IMG/VR virus record: IMGVR_UViG_3300045742_000129
Span: 1-32,647 of that record
Reading direction: 5' to 3' (one strand)
From: a virus
DNA: 32,647 nt
The number at the start of each line of letters is the position of its first letter. Within the stretch, counting starts at the first letter, position 1. Under the pieces are notes generated by a model. The model was not told the origin of the DNA, did not search any database, and worked only from the letters and a program-made list of their open reading frames with translations. The position numbers and the translations under genes are program-made. Below are positions 15,630 to 22,644 of this stretch, piece by piece.

Positions 15630-16876
15630 TGGCCGACGACGCCCTCAAGGGAGATGTCCCTCAACTCGGAATCGTCGCTGACGCCAACCGAGTGCAGGCT
15701 GAGGCCAAGGCCCGCTCGGTCAAGCACCCCAAGGGGTGGGAGCCGGGGGTTGCCTTCGACGGCGAAGTAGGGGTCCTCTCCACCGGGCCACGCTCCGTAG
15801 CCGCCCCTCCAAGCGACGACGATTGGCTTGATCTCCTGGCGATCTGGAATCTCGATCCCGAGAAGTACGAGGTGGACCCGGACCACAATCCCGAGTTCCG
15901 GGCCTGGGATGCCAATGTCGGCGGCGGCGCCGTCGAGCGCCTCTACTACTACAAGGCCAGGATCAGGCTACGCGGCGTCCGGTATGGCATCGACACCGAC
16001 GAGTTGCTCGATGGCATCCGCAAGTGGAAGCGGCTCAAGAACCTTCACCCGGTAGCCCCTCAGTCGCTCGTGATCCCCCTGTCAGATTGGCAGATCGGCA
16101 AGGGTGACGGCGACGGTGTGCGCGGCACGGTTGATCGCATCATGACTTCGTTCGATCGTCTTGAGGACGTGATCGACAACCTCAAGCGCTCCAAGGTCGG
16201 GTTGGAGTGCGTCTACTTCATGGGCCTTGGCGATCTCATCGAGCAGTGCACCGGCAACTACCCGGCTCAGGCATTCACCACCGAACTCAACCGCCGCGAG
16301 CAGTTGCGCCTCACCTATCGCTGCATGTTCGACGGCACGGCGCGCATCGCTCGCCGGATCGAGCGCATGGTGATCGGCGGCGTCGCGGGTAACCACGGCG
16401 AGAACCGACTCGACGGCAAGGCGTACACCACGCCGGGTGACAACGACGACCTACTGATCATCGAGATGGTCGCCAATGCGATGATGCAGAACGACGAAGC
16501 CTTCGGGCACGTCTCCTTCGTGATCCCTGAGGAGAAGTTGTGGGTGGTACTGGACATCTCTGGCGTCCCCGTCGGCTTCACTCATGGCCACCAGGCTGGC
16601 CGCGGCTCGACCCCTCAAGAGAAGCAGAAGCAATGGCTCAAGGACATGGCCTTCGGCGAGCACGACATCGGCTCAGCCAAGATCGTCGTCACGGGCCACT
16701 ACCACCACTTGTCAGTGATCGATCACGGTCCCAAGGTCCACATCCAGTGCCCCGCCATGGATGGCGGGTCGCAGTGGTGGGTCAACAAGACCGGATCTGA
16801 GTCCTCTGCAGGCACGGCGTGTTTCGTCGTATCATCGGAGTACCGGATGGGATTCGATCACCTGAGGGTGGTGTGA
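15629..16876 (+). CDS. calcineurin-like metallophosphoesterase (1)
   Basis: 415 residues. After a 140-residue N-terminal region come the metal motifs LSDWQIGKGDGD (151-162, D153), GLGDLIEQC (199-207), GVAGNHGEN (251-259), FTHGHQAG (317-324) and VTGHYHH (354-360). Q155 stands where the first motif usually has His. This type is frequent in actinophages near structural genes and may be a DNA or nucleotide phosphatase/nuclease. The substrate is unknown. Start supported by the one-base overlap at 15629. Confidence 0.85.
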   Translation: MADDALKGDVPQLGIVADANRVQAEAKARSVKHPKGWEPGVAFDGEVGVLSTGPRSVAAPPSDDDWLDLLAIWNLDPEKYEVDPDHNPEFRAWDANVGGGAVERLYYYKARIRLRGVRYGIDTDELLDGIRKWKRLKNLHPVAPQSLVIPLSDWQIGKGDGDGVRGTVDRIMTSFDRLEDVIDNLKRSKVGLECVYFMGLGDLIEQCTGNYPAQAFTTELNRREQLRLTYRCMFDGTARIARRIERMVIGGVAGNHGENRLDGKAYTTPGDNDDLLIIEMVANAMMQNDEAFGHVSFVIPEEKLWVVLDISGVPVGFTHGHQAGRGSTPQEKQKQWLKDMAFGEHDIGSAKIVVTGHYHHLSVIDHGPKVHIQCPAMDGGSQWWVNKTGSESSAGTACFVVSSEYRMGFDHLRVV

Positions 16877-17098
16877 ATGTGCCAGACCACGATCCAGCGA
16901 TACCTCGGCGACGACCGAGACTGGCGCGTGCTCGTGGTACTTGGGGGCTGCGTCTACGAGATCGTCGCGATCCTGAGTAGGAAGATTCCTACCATCACCT
17001 CCATTGCCCACCGGCTGCGGGTCCACCACGTCGGCCGCTTCGCTCTGTGGCTCCTATTCGGGTGGCTCATTGAGCATCTGTTCGGCGAGGGCCGCTGA
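16877..17098 (+). CDS. small membrane protein
   Basis: 73 residues; ATG directly after the previous stop. Two hydrophobic stretches, WRVLVVLGGCVYEIVAIL (16-33) and FALWLLFGWLIEHLF (55-69), with a basic stretch between. It could be a holin-like or other inner-membrane protein; no lysis partner is seen nearby. Confidence 0.6.
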   Translation: MCQTTIQRYLGDDRDWRVLVVLGGCVYEIVAILSRKIPTITSIAHRLRVHHVGRFALWLLFGWLIEHLFGEGR

Positions 17099-17289
17099 TG
17101 GTACCGTGTCTTGTCTGTGGCGCCGACTATGATCCGATCCGGTATCGGTGGTTGAGTCCGTGCTGCCACGCCAAGGACACCTGCTGCGAGGGTGAGCCAT
17201 GCCCCGCACCATCGAGAGGAGACACCGTTGCTGGAAGCCCTGATCGGAGTGAACGGGTACGGGGGAGCGGGAAAGGACACGCTGGCTGA
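17098..17289 (+). CDS. small Cys-rich protein
   Basis: 63 residues from the ATG overlapping the previous stop. CLVCGADY near the start and a CCHAKDTCCEGEPC cluster suggest a zinc site. The C-terminal 20 residues are encoded in the region overlapping the kinase gene (from 17228) and are less likely to be functional. Family unknown. Confidence 0.5.
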   Translation: MVPCLVCGADYDPIRYRWLSPCCHAKDTCCEGEPCPAPSRGDTVAGSPDRSERVRGSGKGHAG

Positions 17290-17818
17290 CCTGTTGGTGA
17301 CCCACTTCGGGTTCACCAAGATCGCGTTCGCTGACCCCATGCGCGACATGGCCGTGGCCATTGACCCGATCGTTGGCTACATCCCTGGCCCCGACGGTGA
17401 CGGCGAGTTCATCCGCTACACCGATGCCCTTGAGTTTCACGGCTACGACGAGGCCAAGGTGATGTATCCCGAGACGCGTCAGTTCCTTCAACGGCTGGGC
17501 ACCGACGGCGGCCGGGTCATCCTGGGTGACGACGTGTGGGTCAGGCCAGCCATGGAACGAGCGCAGGCCCACAGGCGCGTGGTGTTCTCCGACATGCGGT
17601 TCAAGAACGAGGCCGAGGCGGTGAAGGCTGCCGGTGGCCGCACGATTCGGGTCACGCGGCCTGGTGTCGGACCGGCCAACGATCACATCTCCGAGGTGGA
17701 CTTGGATGAGTGGGCCTTCGATCTGTTCGTCAACAACAACGGTCCCATCAATCAGATGATCGGCCGGTTGGAGCACTTCTTCGCTCGGCACTACACCAAG
17801 ATCCTGCGAACTACCTAG
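17228..17818 (+). CDS. deoxynucleoside monophosphate kinase
   Basis: 196 residues from TTG 17228, chosen for AGGAG upstream. A P-loop GYGGAGKDT (10-18) follows the first strand MLEALIGVN, then ADPMRDMA, a long acidic loop, ETRQFLQRLGTD and VVFSDMRFKNEAE with the family's DVRF-like motif. This is the T4 gp1-type dNMP kinase family seen in many phages. It phosphorylates dNMPs to dNDPs, including modified ones, for phage DNA synthesis. Full length. It is the last protein gene before the first tRNA array. Confidence 0.85.
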   Translation: MLEALIGVNGYGGAGKDTLADLLVTHFGFTKIAFADPMRDMAVAIDPIVGYIPGPDGDGEFIRYTDALEFHGYDEAKVMYPETRQFLQRLGTDGGRVILGDDVWVRPAMERAQAHRRVVFSDMRFKNEAEAVKAAGGRTIRVTRPGVGPANDHISEVDLDEWAFDLFVNNNGPINQMIGRLEHFFARHYTKILRTT

Positions 17819-17823
17819 CCGGT

Positions 17824-17844
17824 GTCACCCCCTGGTGCTAAGGT
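17824..17844 (+). promoter_or_regulatory. phage promoter P4, tRNA array 1
   Basis: GTCACCCC (one change from GTCACACC), 7 bases, TAAGGT. The leader ORF ATG is 7 bases after the hexamer, so the mRNA should be leaderless. Confidence 0.8.
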
Positions 17845-17851
17845 TGCATCC

Positions 17852-17902
17852 ATGAAGCGTTATCCCGTCTCCGAGGTCTATTCCTACTCATCGAGTAGTT
17901 GA
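17852..17902 (+). CDS. Tyr/Ser-rich leader peptide of tRNA array 1
   Basis: 16 residues: MKRYPVSEVYSYSSSS. It sits between promoter P4 and a tRNA-Tyr plus four tRNA-Ser genes. It contains TAT and TAC for tRNA-Tyr(GTA), AGT for Ser(GCT), TCG for Ser(CGA), TCC for Ser(GGA) and TCA for Ser(TGA). So there is a cognate codon for every tRNA of the array, packed in the last seven codons. A hairpin CTACTC-ATC-GAGTAG covers those codons. I infer a translated sensor or attenuation leader. The peptide itself is probably not a functional protein. No SD; initiation would be leaderless. Confidence 0.75.
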   Translation: MKRYPVSEVYSYSSSS

Positions 17903-17922
17903 GCGGGCGCGACGCGCGCCCG
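17884..17922 (+). promoter_or_regulatory. leader 1 hairpins (attenuator-like)
   Basis: Hairpin 1: CTACTC (17884-17889) with GAGTAG (17893-17898) over the Tyr/Ser codons. Hairpin 2: CGGGCGCG (17904-17911) with CGCGCCCG (17915-17922) just after the stop and 8 bases before the first tRNA. No T tract follows. Confidence 0.6.
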
Positions 17923-17930
17923 TGACTCAC

Positions 17931-18017
17931 GGGAGTGCGCCGGAGATGGTGAGCCGGGGCTGGCTGTAAACCAGTTGGCGATTGCCTGAGGGGGTTCGAG
18001 TCCCTCCACTCCCACCA
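17931..18017 (+). tRNA. tRNA-Tyr(GTA)
   Basis: Acceptor GGGAGTG/CACTCCC, anticodon loop CTGTAAA, long variable arm, A73 and encoded CCA. First gene of array 1, which holds only class II (long-arm) tRNAs. Confidence 0.95.
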
Positions 18018-18075
18018 CTTAGGTTCAGAGCGGAATTACTGCCCCCGCGGTGGTGAACCCGGTCCGAACCTAAGT
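18017..18075 (+). ncRNA. stem-closed spacer RNA (F)
   Basis: A perfect 10-bp stem, ACTTAGGTTC (18017-18026) with GAACCTAAGT (18066-18075), encloses 39 bases with a GCGG/CCGC inner helix. It fills the gap between tRNA-Tyr and tRNA-Ser(GCT) and starts on the last A of the tRNA-Tyr CCA. No cloverleaf can be drawn. Function unknown; processing signal or small structured RNA. Confidence 0.55.
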
Positions 18076-18078
18076 CAT

Positions 18079-18166
18079 GGAAGGTCAACCGGACAGGCGT
18101 GCCGGGTCGCCCTGCTAAGGCGAGCGCTCCCAAGGGGGTGGGGTTCAAGTCCTCGGCCTTCCGCCA
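18079..18166 (+). tRNA. tRNA-Ser(GCT)
   Basis: Acceptor GGAAGGT/GCCTTCC, anticodon stem TCGCC/GGCGA with loop CTGCTAA, long variable arm, G73, encoded CCA. Reads AGC/AGT. Confidence 0.95.
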
Positions 18167-18193
18167 CAGGATCTCGTTACGAGAAACTGTCAT

Positions 18194-18281
18194 GGAGAGT
18201 CAACCCGACAAGCGCACGGGCACCGCCTCGAAAGCGGTTGGCACTGAAAGGTGTGGGGTGCAAGTCCTCGGCTCTCCGCCA
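18194..18281 (+). tRNA. tRNA-Ser(CGA)
   Basis: Acceptor GGAGAGT/GCTCTCC, loop CTCGAAA, long variable arm, G73, CCA. Reads TCG. A small TCTCG-TTA-CGAGA hairpin precedes it. Confidence 0.95.
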
Positions 18282-18282
18282 A

Positions 18283-18372
18283 GGAAGGTCAACCGGGCAG
18301 GCGTACCGGCATCCGTTGGAAGCGGATTGGTTCCCGAGAGGGGATGGGGTTCAAGTCCTCGGCCTTCCGCCA
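18283..18372 (+). tRNA. tRNA-Ser(GGA)
   Basis: Acceptor GGAAGGT/GCCTTCC, loop TTGGAAG, long variable arm, G73, CCA. Reads TCC/TCT. Starts one base after the previous tRNA, so processing must cut between them. Confidence 0.95.
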
Positions 18373-18373
18373 A

Positions 18374-18459
18374 GGAGGGCGGCGCCCGTGGGGGCGAACG
18401 GGCCTTGAAAGCCCGGCCGGTCTAGGTGGCCGATGGTTCGACTCCATCGCCCTCCGCCA
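18374..18459 (+). tRNA. tRNA-Ser(TGA)
   Basis: Acceptor GGAGGGC/GCCCTCC, anticodon stem CGGGC/GCCCG with loop CTTGAAA, long variable arm, G73, CCA. Reads TCA. Its 3' 38 bases are antisense to the end of the zinc/HTH gene on the other strand. Confidence 0.95.
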
Positions 18460-18838
18460 TTGCCTTCTTGATGATGCGAGCGACGTAGGAGTAATCCATG
18501 CCCAACTCGGTGCCGATGGCACGGTAGGTGAGGCCCTGGCGACGGAGTTCGAGCATGACCTCGATGTCGTTGGCGGTCGTGCGGCGGTAGTCGCCCATCT
18601 CCTCCCCGGCCGCCTTGCGGCGGCGGTACTCCCGCATATAGGCCGCTTTCTCCGTGTCGGAGCGCGGCGCTGCCCTCTTGGGGGCCGCTTTCTCCGGGCG
18701 GGCGGCCTTAGTGGCCGCTTTCTTCGCCATGGCCTTCGTTCGTTTCTTCGTGTCGGCGGCGCACACTGAGCACTCGCATCCGTCACGACCGCGGCACTTG
18801 ATGTGGCGGAGGTCGAAGCAATTCTGGCACGTTGGCAT
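18422..18838 (-). CDS. zinc-finger plus HTH DNA-binding protein
   Basis: 138 residues from ATG 18838, leaderless from the promoter at 18847-18867; longer upstream frames run over the RNA ligase gene and are shadows. The N-terminus MPTCQNCFDL, CRGRDGC and CSVC hold several Cys pairs for zinc. A Lys/Ala-rich basic linker (about 36-62) and a MREYRRRKAAG segment follow. The end has an HTH, ELRRQGLTYRAIGTELGMDYSYVARIIK, like resolvase/sigma-type helices. Likely a DNA-binding regulator. Its last codons overlap tRNA-Ser(TGA) in antisense, so the two transcripts collide. Confidence 0.75.
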   Translation of the reverse strand: MPTCQNCFDLRHIKCRGRDGCECSVCAADTKKRTKAMAKKAATKAARPEKAAPKRAAPRSDTEKAAYMREYRRRKAAGEEMGDYRRTTANDIEVMLELRRQGLTYRAIGTELGMDYSYVARIIKKAMAEGDGVEPSAT

Positions 18839-18846
18839 GAAGGGCA

Positions 18847-18867
18847 ACAGTAGCAATCCCCTGTGAC
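18847..18867 (-). promoter_or_regulatory. phage promoter P5 (minus, leaderless)
   Basis: Minus strand: GTCACAGG, 7 bases, TACTGT; the ATG at 18838 is 8 bases downstream. It is back-to-back with P6. Confidence 0.7.
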
Positions 18868-18875
18868 GAATCCTC

Positions 18876-18896
18876 GTCACACCCATAGGGTATGGT
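18876..18896 (+). promoter_or_regulatory. phage promoter P6
   Basis: GTCACACC, 7 bases, TATGGT, full match. It feeds the RNA ligase gene, whose leader carries AAAGGAGG. Confidence 0.9.
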
Positions 18897-18922
18897 TCTT
18901 GCCCACGACGAAAGGAGGCACC

Positions 18923-20020
18923 ATGATCGACCTGCACGCGCTGTTCCATCCCAACGAGATCACCGAGGCGCTCGACCTGGGCCATCTGCTGTCCCAGACG
19001 CACCCCGAGTTCGATCTGACGATCTACAACTACTCGTCGCTGTGCCAGATCAGCCGTGCCTGGACTCCCGTGACCTCGGCGTGCCGTGGCCTCATCGTGG
19101 GTCCCGACAACAAGGTGATCGCACGGCCCTTCCCCAAGTTCTTCAACCACACCGAGACGGCCGTCCCCAAGTTCGCCCTGACTACTCCGCCCGTCGTGAC
19201 GGAGAAGATGGACGGGTCGTTGGGCGTGATCTACAAGCGCCCCGACGGTCGTTACGCCGTGTCCACCCGTGGCTCGTTCGCGAGCGATCAGGCCATCTGG
19301 GCCTCTGGTTGGCTGGCATCGATGATGCCCCTGTTCACCCAGCCTGATGGCGTGACCACCTTGGTCGAGATCATCTACCCCGAGAACCGGATCGTCGTGG
19401 ACTACGGCGACCGCGCGGAGTTGGTGTTGCTCGGCGCCATTGACATCGCCACCGGAGCGGACATCCCCCTGTGGGAGATCGACTGGTGGCCAGGCGCCCG
19501 CACCGAACAGCACGTCGGTCTTGGTGGCATGGATGAGGTGCATCGCCACATCATGGAATCGAACCGAGACGGCGATGAGGCCGAGGGCATCGTCGCTGTG
19601 TGGTACAAGCCTGGCCAGCCTTCGTTCCGGCTCAAGGTCAAGAGCACTGACTACGTTCGGCTCCACCGGATCATCACGGGCATCAACACCAAGCGCGTGT
19701 GGGAGGTGCTGGCCCAGGGCGGCGACTTCTACGACGTGCTCGATCGTGTCCCTGACGAGTTCTACGGCTGGGTGAAGGGTGTCATCGCGGATCTCCGCAA
19801 CCAGTACCAGGCGATCGAGGACGCTGCCTACGAGCAGTTTGCGATCATCTGCCTCAACACCGACGACGGCGACCGCAAGGGCTTCGCCGAGAAGGCCAAG
19901 AAGTCGCCCTACCCCGGCCTGATGTTCGCGTTGCTGGACGGCAAGAACATCGAGCCGACCATCTGGGCGATGATCAAGCCGAAGGCCGAGAAGCCGTTCG
20001 CCAACGGCGAGGAGGCGTGA
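18923..20020 (+). CDS. RNA ligase, T4 Rnl1-like
   Basis: 365 residues from ATG 18923 (AAAGGAGGCACC ahead). Nucleotidyltransferase motifs: R55 in CRGLIVG, motif I EKMDGSLG with the adenylated Lys95, a GAID strand near 171, motif IV EGIVAVW (221-227) and motif V RLKVKSTDY (236-244). The C-terminal 110 residues are the helical domain that gives Rnl1-type ligases substrate preference. It seals 3'-OH to 5'-phosphate RNA ends using ATP. With the Pnkp-like gene at 20318 it makes a complete T4-type tRNA repair pair, classically used against host anticodon nucleases. It lies directly behind tRNA array 1. Confidence 0.9.
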   Translation: MIDLHALFHPNEITEALDLGHLLSQTHPEFDLTIYNYSSLCQISRAWTPVTSACRGLIVGPDNKVIARPFPKFFNHTETAVPKFALTTPPVVTEKMDGSLGVIYKRPDGRYAVSTRGSFASDQAIWASGWLASMMPLFTQPDGVTTLVEIIYPENRIVVDYGDRAELVLLGAIDIATGADIPLWEIDWWPGARTEQHVGLGGMDEVHRHIMESNRDGDEAEGIVAVWYKPGQPSFRLKVKSTDYVRLHRIITGINTKRVWEVLAQGGDFYDVLDRVPDEFYGWVKGVIADLRNQYQAIEDAAYEQFAIICLNTDDGDRKGFAEKAKKSPYPGLMFALLDGKNIEPTIWAMIKPKAEKPFANGEEA

Positions 20021-20265
20021 TGGCCCTGTGGCTCTTGCACCCGAAGAAGCCATGGGGCGAGTGGGATGTCGTCAACGGATTCGTTGTCCGTGCTGGCTCC
20101 GAGGCGCAGGCCCGAGGAATCGCTCAGGCTCGCGCCGGAGATGAGAAGTGGTGGGGCCACTCTGGCGTTAAGGAGGCGTGGCTCTGCCCAGACACCACCA
20201 CCTGCGAGCGCCTCTCGGCGAATGGCGACCCTGGCGTCATCTTGCGGGACTTCCAGGGGGGTTGA
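20020..20265 (+). CDS. hypothetical protein
   Basis: 81 residues; ATG overlaps the ligase stop by one base.  It is rich in Trp (MALWLLHPKKPWGEWDVVNGFVV) with a RAGSEAQARGIAQARAGDE helix, and predicted alpha/beta. I have seen similar small phage proteins without function. No motif for catalysis. Co-transcribed with the ligase. Confidence 0.6.
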   Translation: MALWLLHPKKPWGEWDVVNGFVVRAGSEAQARGIAQARAGDEKWWGHSGVKEAWLCPDTTTCERLSANGDPGVILRDFQGG

Positions 20266-20268
20266 CAC

Positions 20269-20289
20269 GTCACACCGTTGTGCTACTAT
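20269..20289 (+). promoter_or_regulatory. phage promoter P7
   Basis: GTCACACC, 7 bases, TACTAT, with TTGACA just upstream (20262). Feeds the kinase-phosphatase gene, whose leader has GAGAGGAGG. Confidence 0.85.
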
Positions 20290-20317
20290 CACCGCACACG
20301 ACAGAGAGGAGGCCACC

Positions 20318-21175
20318 ATGGCCAAGTTGATTGCAACCCGAGGGCTGCCCGCATCGGGCAAGTCCACCTGGGCGTTGGCAAAGATTGCCAAGCGACCCGG
20401 CCAGACGATCCGCGTGAACCGCGATGACCTGCGCGCCTCAGTGCACGGCGGGGGCAAGTGGAGCAAGGCCAAGGAGCGCATCATCACGGTGATGCGTGAC
20501 GCCATGATCCACGAGGGCCTCGCGAGTGGCCTCACGGTCATCTCCGACGACACCAACTTGTCGCCGAAGGTGGTAGAGCACCTCCGCACGCTGGCCAAGG
20601 CCAACGGCGCCGAGTTCGAGATCGAGGACTTCACCGACGTGACGCCGGAGGAGTGCATCAAGCGCGACCTCGCTCGGGATCGAACCGTCGGCTCCGACGT
20701 GATCATGCGGATGTTCAACGACCACCTCAAGCCGGACACCACGGTGACGGTGGACGAGCGCCTTCCCAAGTGCATCATCGTGGACGTGGACGGCACGCTG
20801 GCCCTTCACGTCAGCCGCGGCCCCTTCGAGTACGAGAAGTGCTTGGAGGATGCTCCCAACCCTCGCGTGGTCGAGATCATCAAGATGCTCAAGGGCACCT
20901 ACGAGATCGTCGTCTGCTCGGGCCGCGAGGGCACCGAGCAGTGTCACGGCGACACGGTGGAGTGGCTGCACCGCCACGGCATTACCTACTCGGCCTTCTT
21001 CATCCGCCCCGAGGGCGACACGAGGAAGGACTCGATCATCAAGCGCGAGATCCTTGAGCGGGACATCCTCCCGCGCTGGAACCCCGTGCTGGTGGTTGAC
21101 GACCGTGATCAGGTCGTGAGGATGTGGCGTGACGCTGGCCTGCCGTGCTGGCAGGTTGCCGACGGCGCTTTCTGA
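20318..21175 (+). CDS. polynucleotide 5'-kinase / 3'-phosphatase (T4 Pnkp-like)
   Basis: 285 residues from ATG 20318. Kinase half: P-loop GLPASGKST (9-17), RDDLR (35-39, D36) and a lid with KRDLARDRTVG. Phosphatase half: DVDGTLA (156-162, HAD nucleophile), SGREGTEQ (201-208), a KDSIIKREI basic helix and VVDDRDQVVRMW (259-270). The domain order matches T4 polynucleotide kinase. It removes 2',3'-cyclic or 3'-phosphate and adds a 5'-phosphate at cut tRNA ends so the neighbouring ligase can seal them. Own promoter P7. A secure call. Confidence 0.93.
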   Translation: MAKLIATRGLPASGKSTWALAKIAKRPGQTIRVNRDDLRASVHGGGKWSKAKERIITVMRDAMIHEGLASGLTVISDDTNLSPKVVEHLRTLAKANGAEFEIEDFTDVTPEECIKRDLARDRTVGSDVIMRMFNDHLKPDTTVTVDERLPKCIIVDVDGTLALHVSRGPFEYEKCLEDAPNPRVVEIIKMLKGTYEIVVCSGREGTEQCHGDTVEWLHRHGITYSAFFIRPEGDTRKDSIIKREILERDILPRWNPVLVVDDRDQVVRMWRDAGLPCWQVADGAF

Positions 21176-21181
21176 GTGCGG

Positions 21182-21223
21182 CCCCCTGTTGTGGCGTTGT
21201 AGATCGACTGCTACAACAGGGGG
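21182..21223 (+). promoter_or_regulatory. long hairpin covering the whiB ribosome site
   Basis: 14-bp stem with one G-T pair: 21182-21195 pairs with 21210-21223, loop of 14 bases. The 3' arm contains the GGGGG that lies just ahead of the ATG at 21226. Folding would hide the ribosome site; it may also end the kinase transcript, though no T tract follows. Confidence 0.7.
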
Positions 21224-21225
21224 TC

Positions 21226-21474
21226 ATGCACCAAGAGGCTCCTGAGTGGCAAGCGTTCGCCAACTGTCTGGGCTGCGACCCAGAGTTGTTCTTCCCAGCG
21301 AGGGGTGAGTCCACCAAGGAAGCCAAGGCTGTGTGTGCTGGTTGCGAAGTGCGTCTCGAATGTCTCGCCGGACACCTCTACGAGAAGCATGGCATCTGGG
21401 GCGGCATGAGCGAGCGTGAGCGCAGGGTCCTGCGGAGGCAGCGCGCTCGTGGTGTCGCTGTGGTCGTTGGTTAG
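21226..21474 (+). CDS. WhiB-family iron-sulphur transcription factor (2)
   Basis: 82 residues from ATG 21226. Cluster cysteines are C14, C37, C40 and C46, the turn is GIWGG (56-60), and the tail RERRVLRRQRARG is basic. Like the first WhiB it should bind [4Fe-4S] and act on host transcription. An upstream in-frame GTG or ATG would place the start inside a strong hairpin. The hairpin in front of the gene suggests translational control. The end overlaps the convergent ATPase gene by 4 bases. Confidence 0.9.
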   Translation: MHQEAPEWQAFANCLGCDPELFFPARGESTKEAKAVCAGCEVRLECLAGHLYEKHGIWGGMSERERRVLRRQRARGVAVVVG

Positions 21475-22574
21475 CGCAGGAGGTCGTACAGACCCGCGAG
21501 CGTGAAGTCGTCGTGGCCCTCAGGGATCACCACTCCTCGTTCCTCGGCCCACTGCGAAGCACTCCCAGCATCGAAGGCCGGGAAGTGGATGTTGGCCATG
21601 CAGCGGCCCTTGCGCGCCAGCGCCGGGTTGAGGTCGTGCACCTCCACGTTGGTGGAGAGCAGGGTCATGATGTTGAGGCCCTGTCCGATGAGGCCGTCGC
21701 CGAGGTTGAGGAGTCGAGCGATCGACTGCCCCTTCGAGTCCTTCTGGCCGACGTTGATGAAGTCGTCGCCGTCCTCGATGATCAACAGACGCCAGTCGCG
21801 GTGCGAGTCATCGCCGAAGTCGAACTCATCGATGCCGTTGAACAGCACGGCGTTCATGTAGTTGGCGTCGCCGAAGAACTTGTCGGCGTCCGTGATGACG
21901 TTGGCTTCGCACCACGGTGCCCACTCCTTGATGAGTGCCAGGATCGATTGGGTCTTGCCGGTGCCGGGAGGTCCGTGGAACAGAGCCACCTTGCCTCCGG
22001 TGCCGGGGTCGTCGGTAGCCATGAGGGCATCGAGTTGGGCCGTCACCCCGGCGGGATAGTTGCCATGGATGTCGCCCCAGGTGTTGACCGTGATGTCGCG
22101 GCGGTAGGAGATGCCACCAGCCATGGGGTGGAACGACCAGAACTTGGCTGAGAGCGTCCCGTCGTTCGAGAATTGGTAGGGCGGCAGCAAGATCGAGAAG
22201 CCCTCGACCCAGCGATCGAGTGCCTCGGGGCTGTGGCCGCACACGATGAGGGACCACGAGTCATCCCACCGCTCCATGTAGCCGAGGGCCGGGCCGGACG
22301 GGTCCTTGAAGTTGATGATCGTCGCCTGGATGTGCCCGGAGGAGGTCTGGTTGGTGAGGGTGTGGTTGCGCCCGATCACCGAGGCCACGTCACCCCACTG
22401 CGCCGGGGACTCAGCGTGATGGGAGCGGATGTAGGGGAAGTCGGTGTTCATGGCCTTGCGCCAGAACATCTGCTCCGAGGCGCTCCCTGCGCTGACTCGG
22501 CCAGCATCGATACGAACATCGGAGAACCGCTGAACTCCGCGAGCGCTCTGGGCCATGGTCCGTCGCCGATTCAT
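21471..22574 (-). CDS. AAA ATPase (DUF5925-like)
   Basis: 367 residues if started at ATG 22574, where a TACCAT lies 7 bases ahead as in the leaderless genes; ATG 22556 or 22583 are alternatives. A 190-residue N-terminal region precedes the AAA core: Walker A GPPGTGKT (201-208), Walker B LLIIEDGD (263-270), a sensor LLSTN and an R-finger-like RKGRCMANIHFP region. The family is found in actinobacteria and their phages. It may remodel proteins or nucleic acids; substrate unknown. It reads opposite to its neighbours between two plus-strand promoters. Confidence 0.8.
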   Translation of the reverse strand: MNRRRTMAQSARGVQRFSDVRIDAGRVSAGSASEQMFWRKAMNTDFPYIRSHHAESPAQWGDVASVIGRNHTLTNQTSSGHIQATIINFKDPSGPALGYMERWDDSWSLIVCGHSPEALDRWVEGFSILLPPYQFSNDGTLSAKFWSFHPMAGGISYRRDITVNTWGDIHGNYPAGVTAQLDALMATDDPGTGGKVALFHGPPGTGKTQSILALIKEWAPWCEANVITDADKFFGDANYMNAVLFNGIDEFDFGDDSHRDWRLLIIEDGDDFINVGQKDSKGQSIARLLNLGDGLIGQGLNIMTLLSTNVEVHDLNPALARKGRCMANIHFPAFDAGSASQWAEERGVVIPEGHDDFTLAGLYDLLR

Positions 22575-22616
22575 GTGGACCATGGTAGCCGCGAGCGACA
22601 AACCACTTGACCCATC

Positions 22617-22637
22617 GTCACACCCTGGTGCTATGGT
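22617..22637 (+). promoter_or_regulatory. phage promoter P8, tRNA array 2
   Basis: GTCACACC, 7 bases, TATGGT. The leader ORF ATG is 7 bases after the hexamer. Confidence 0.92.
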
Positions 22638-22644
22638 GGTACTC

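Noticed and set aside
18839-20053. 5' extension of the zinc/HTH frame across the RNA ligase gene
   Set aside because: The extension is antisense to a clearly conserved ligase; promoter and leaderless ATG at 18838 mark the true start.
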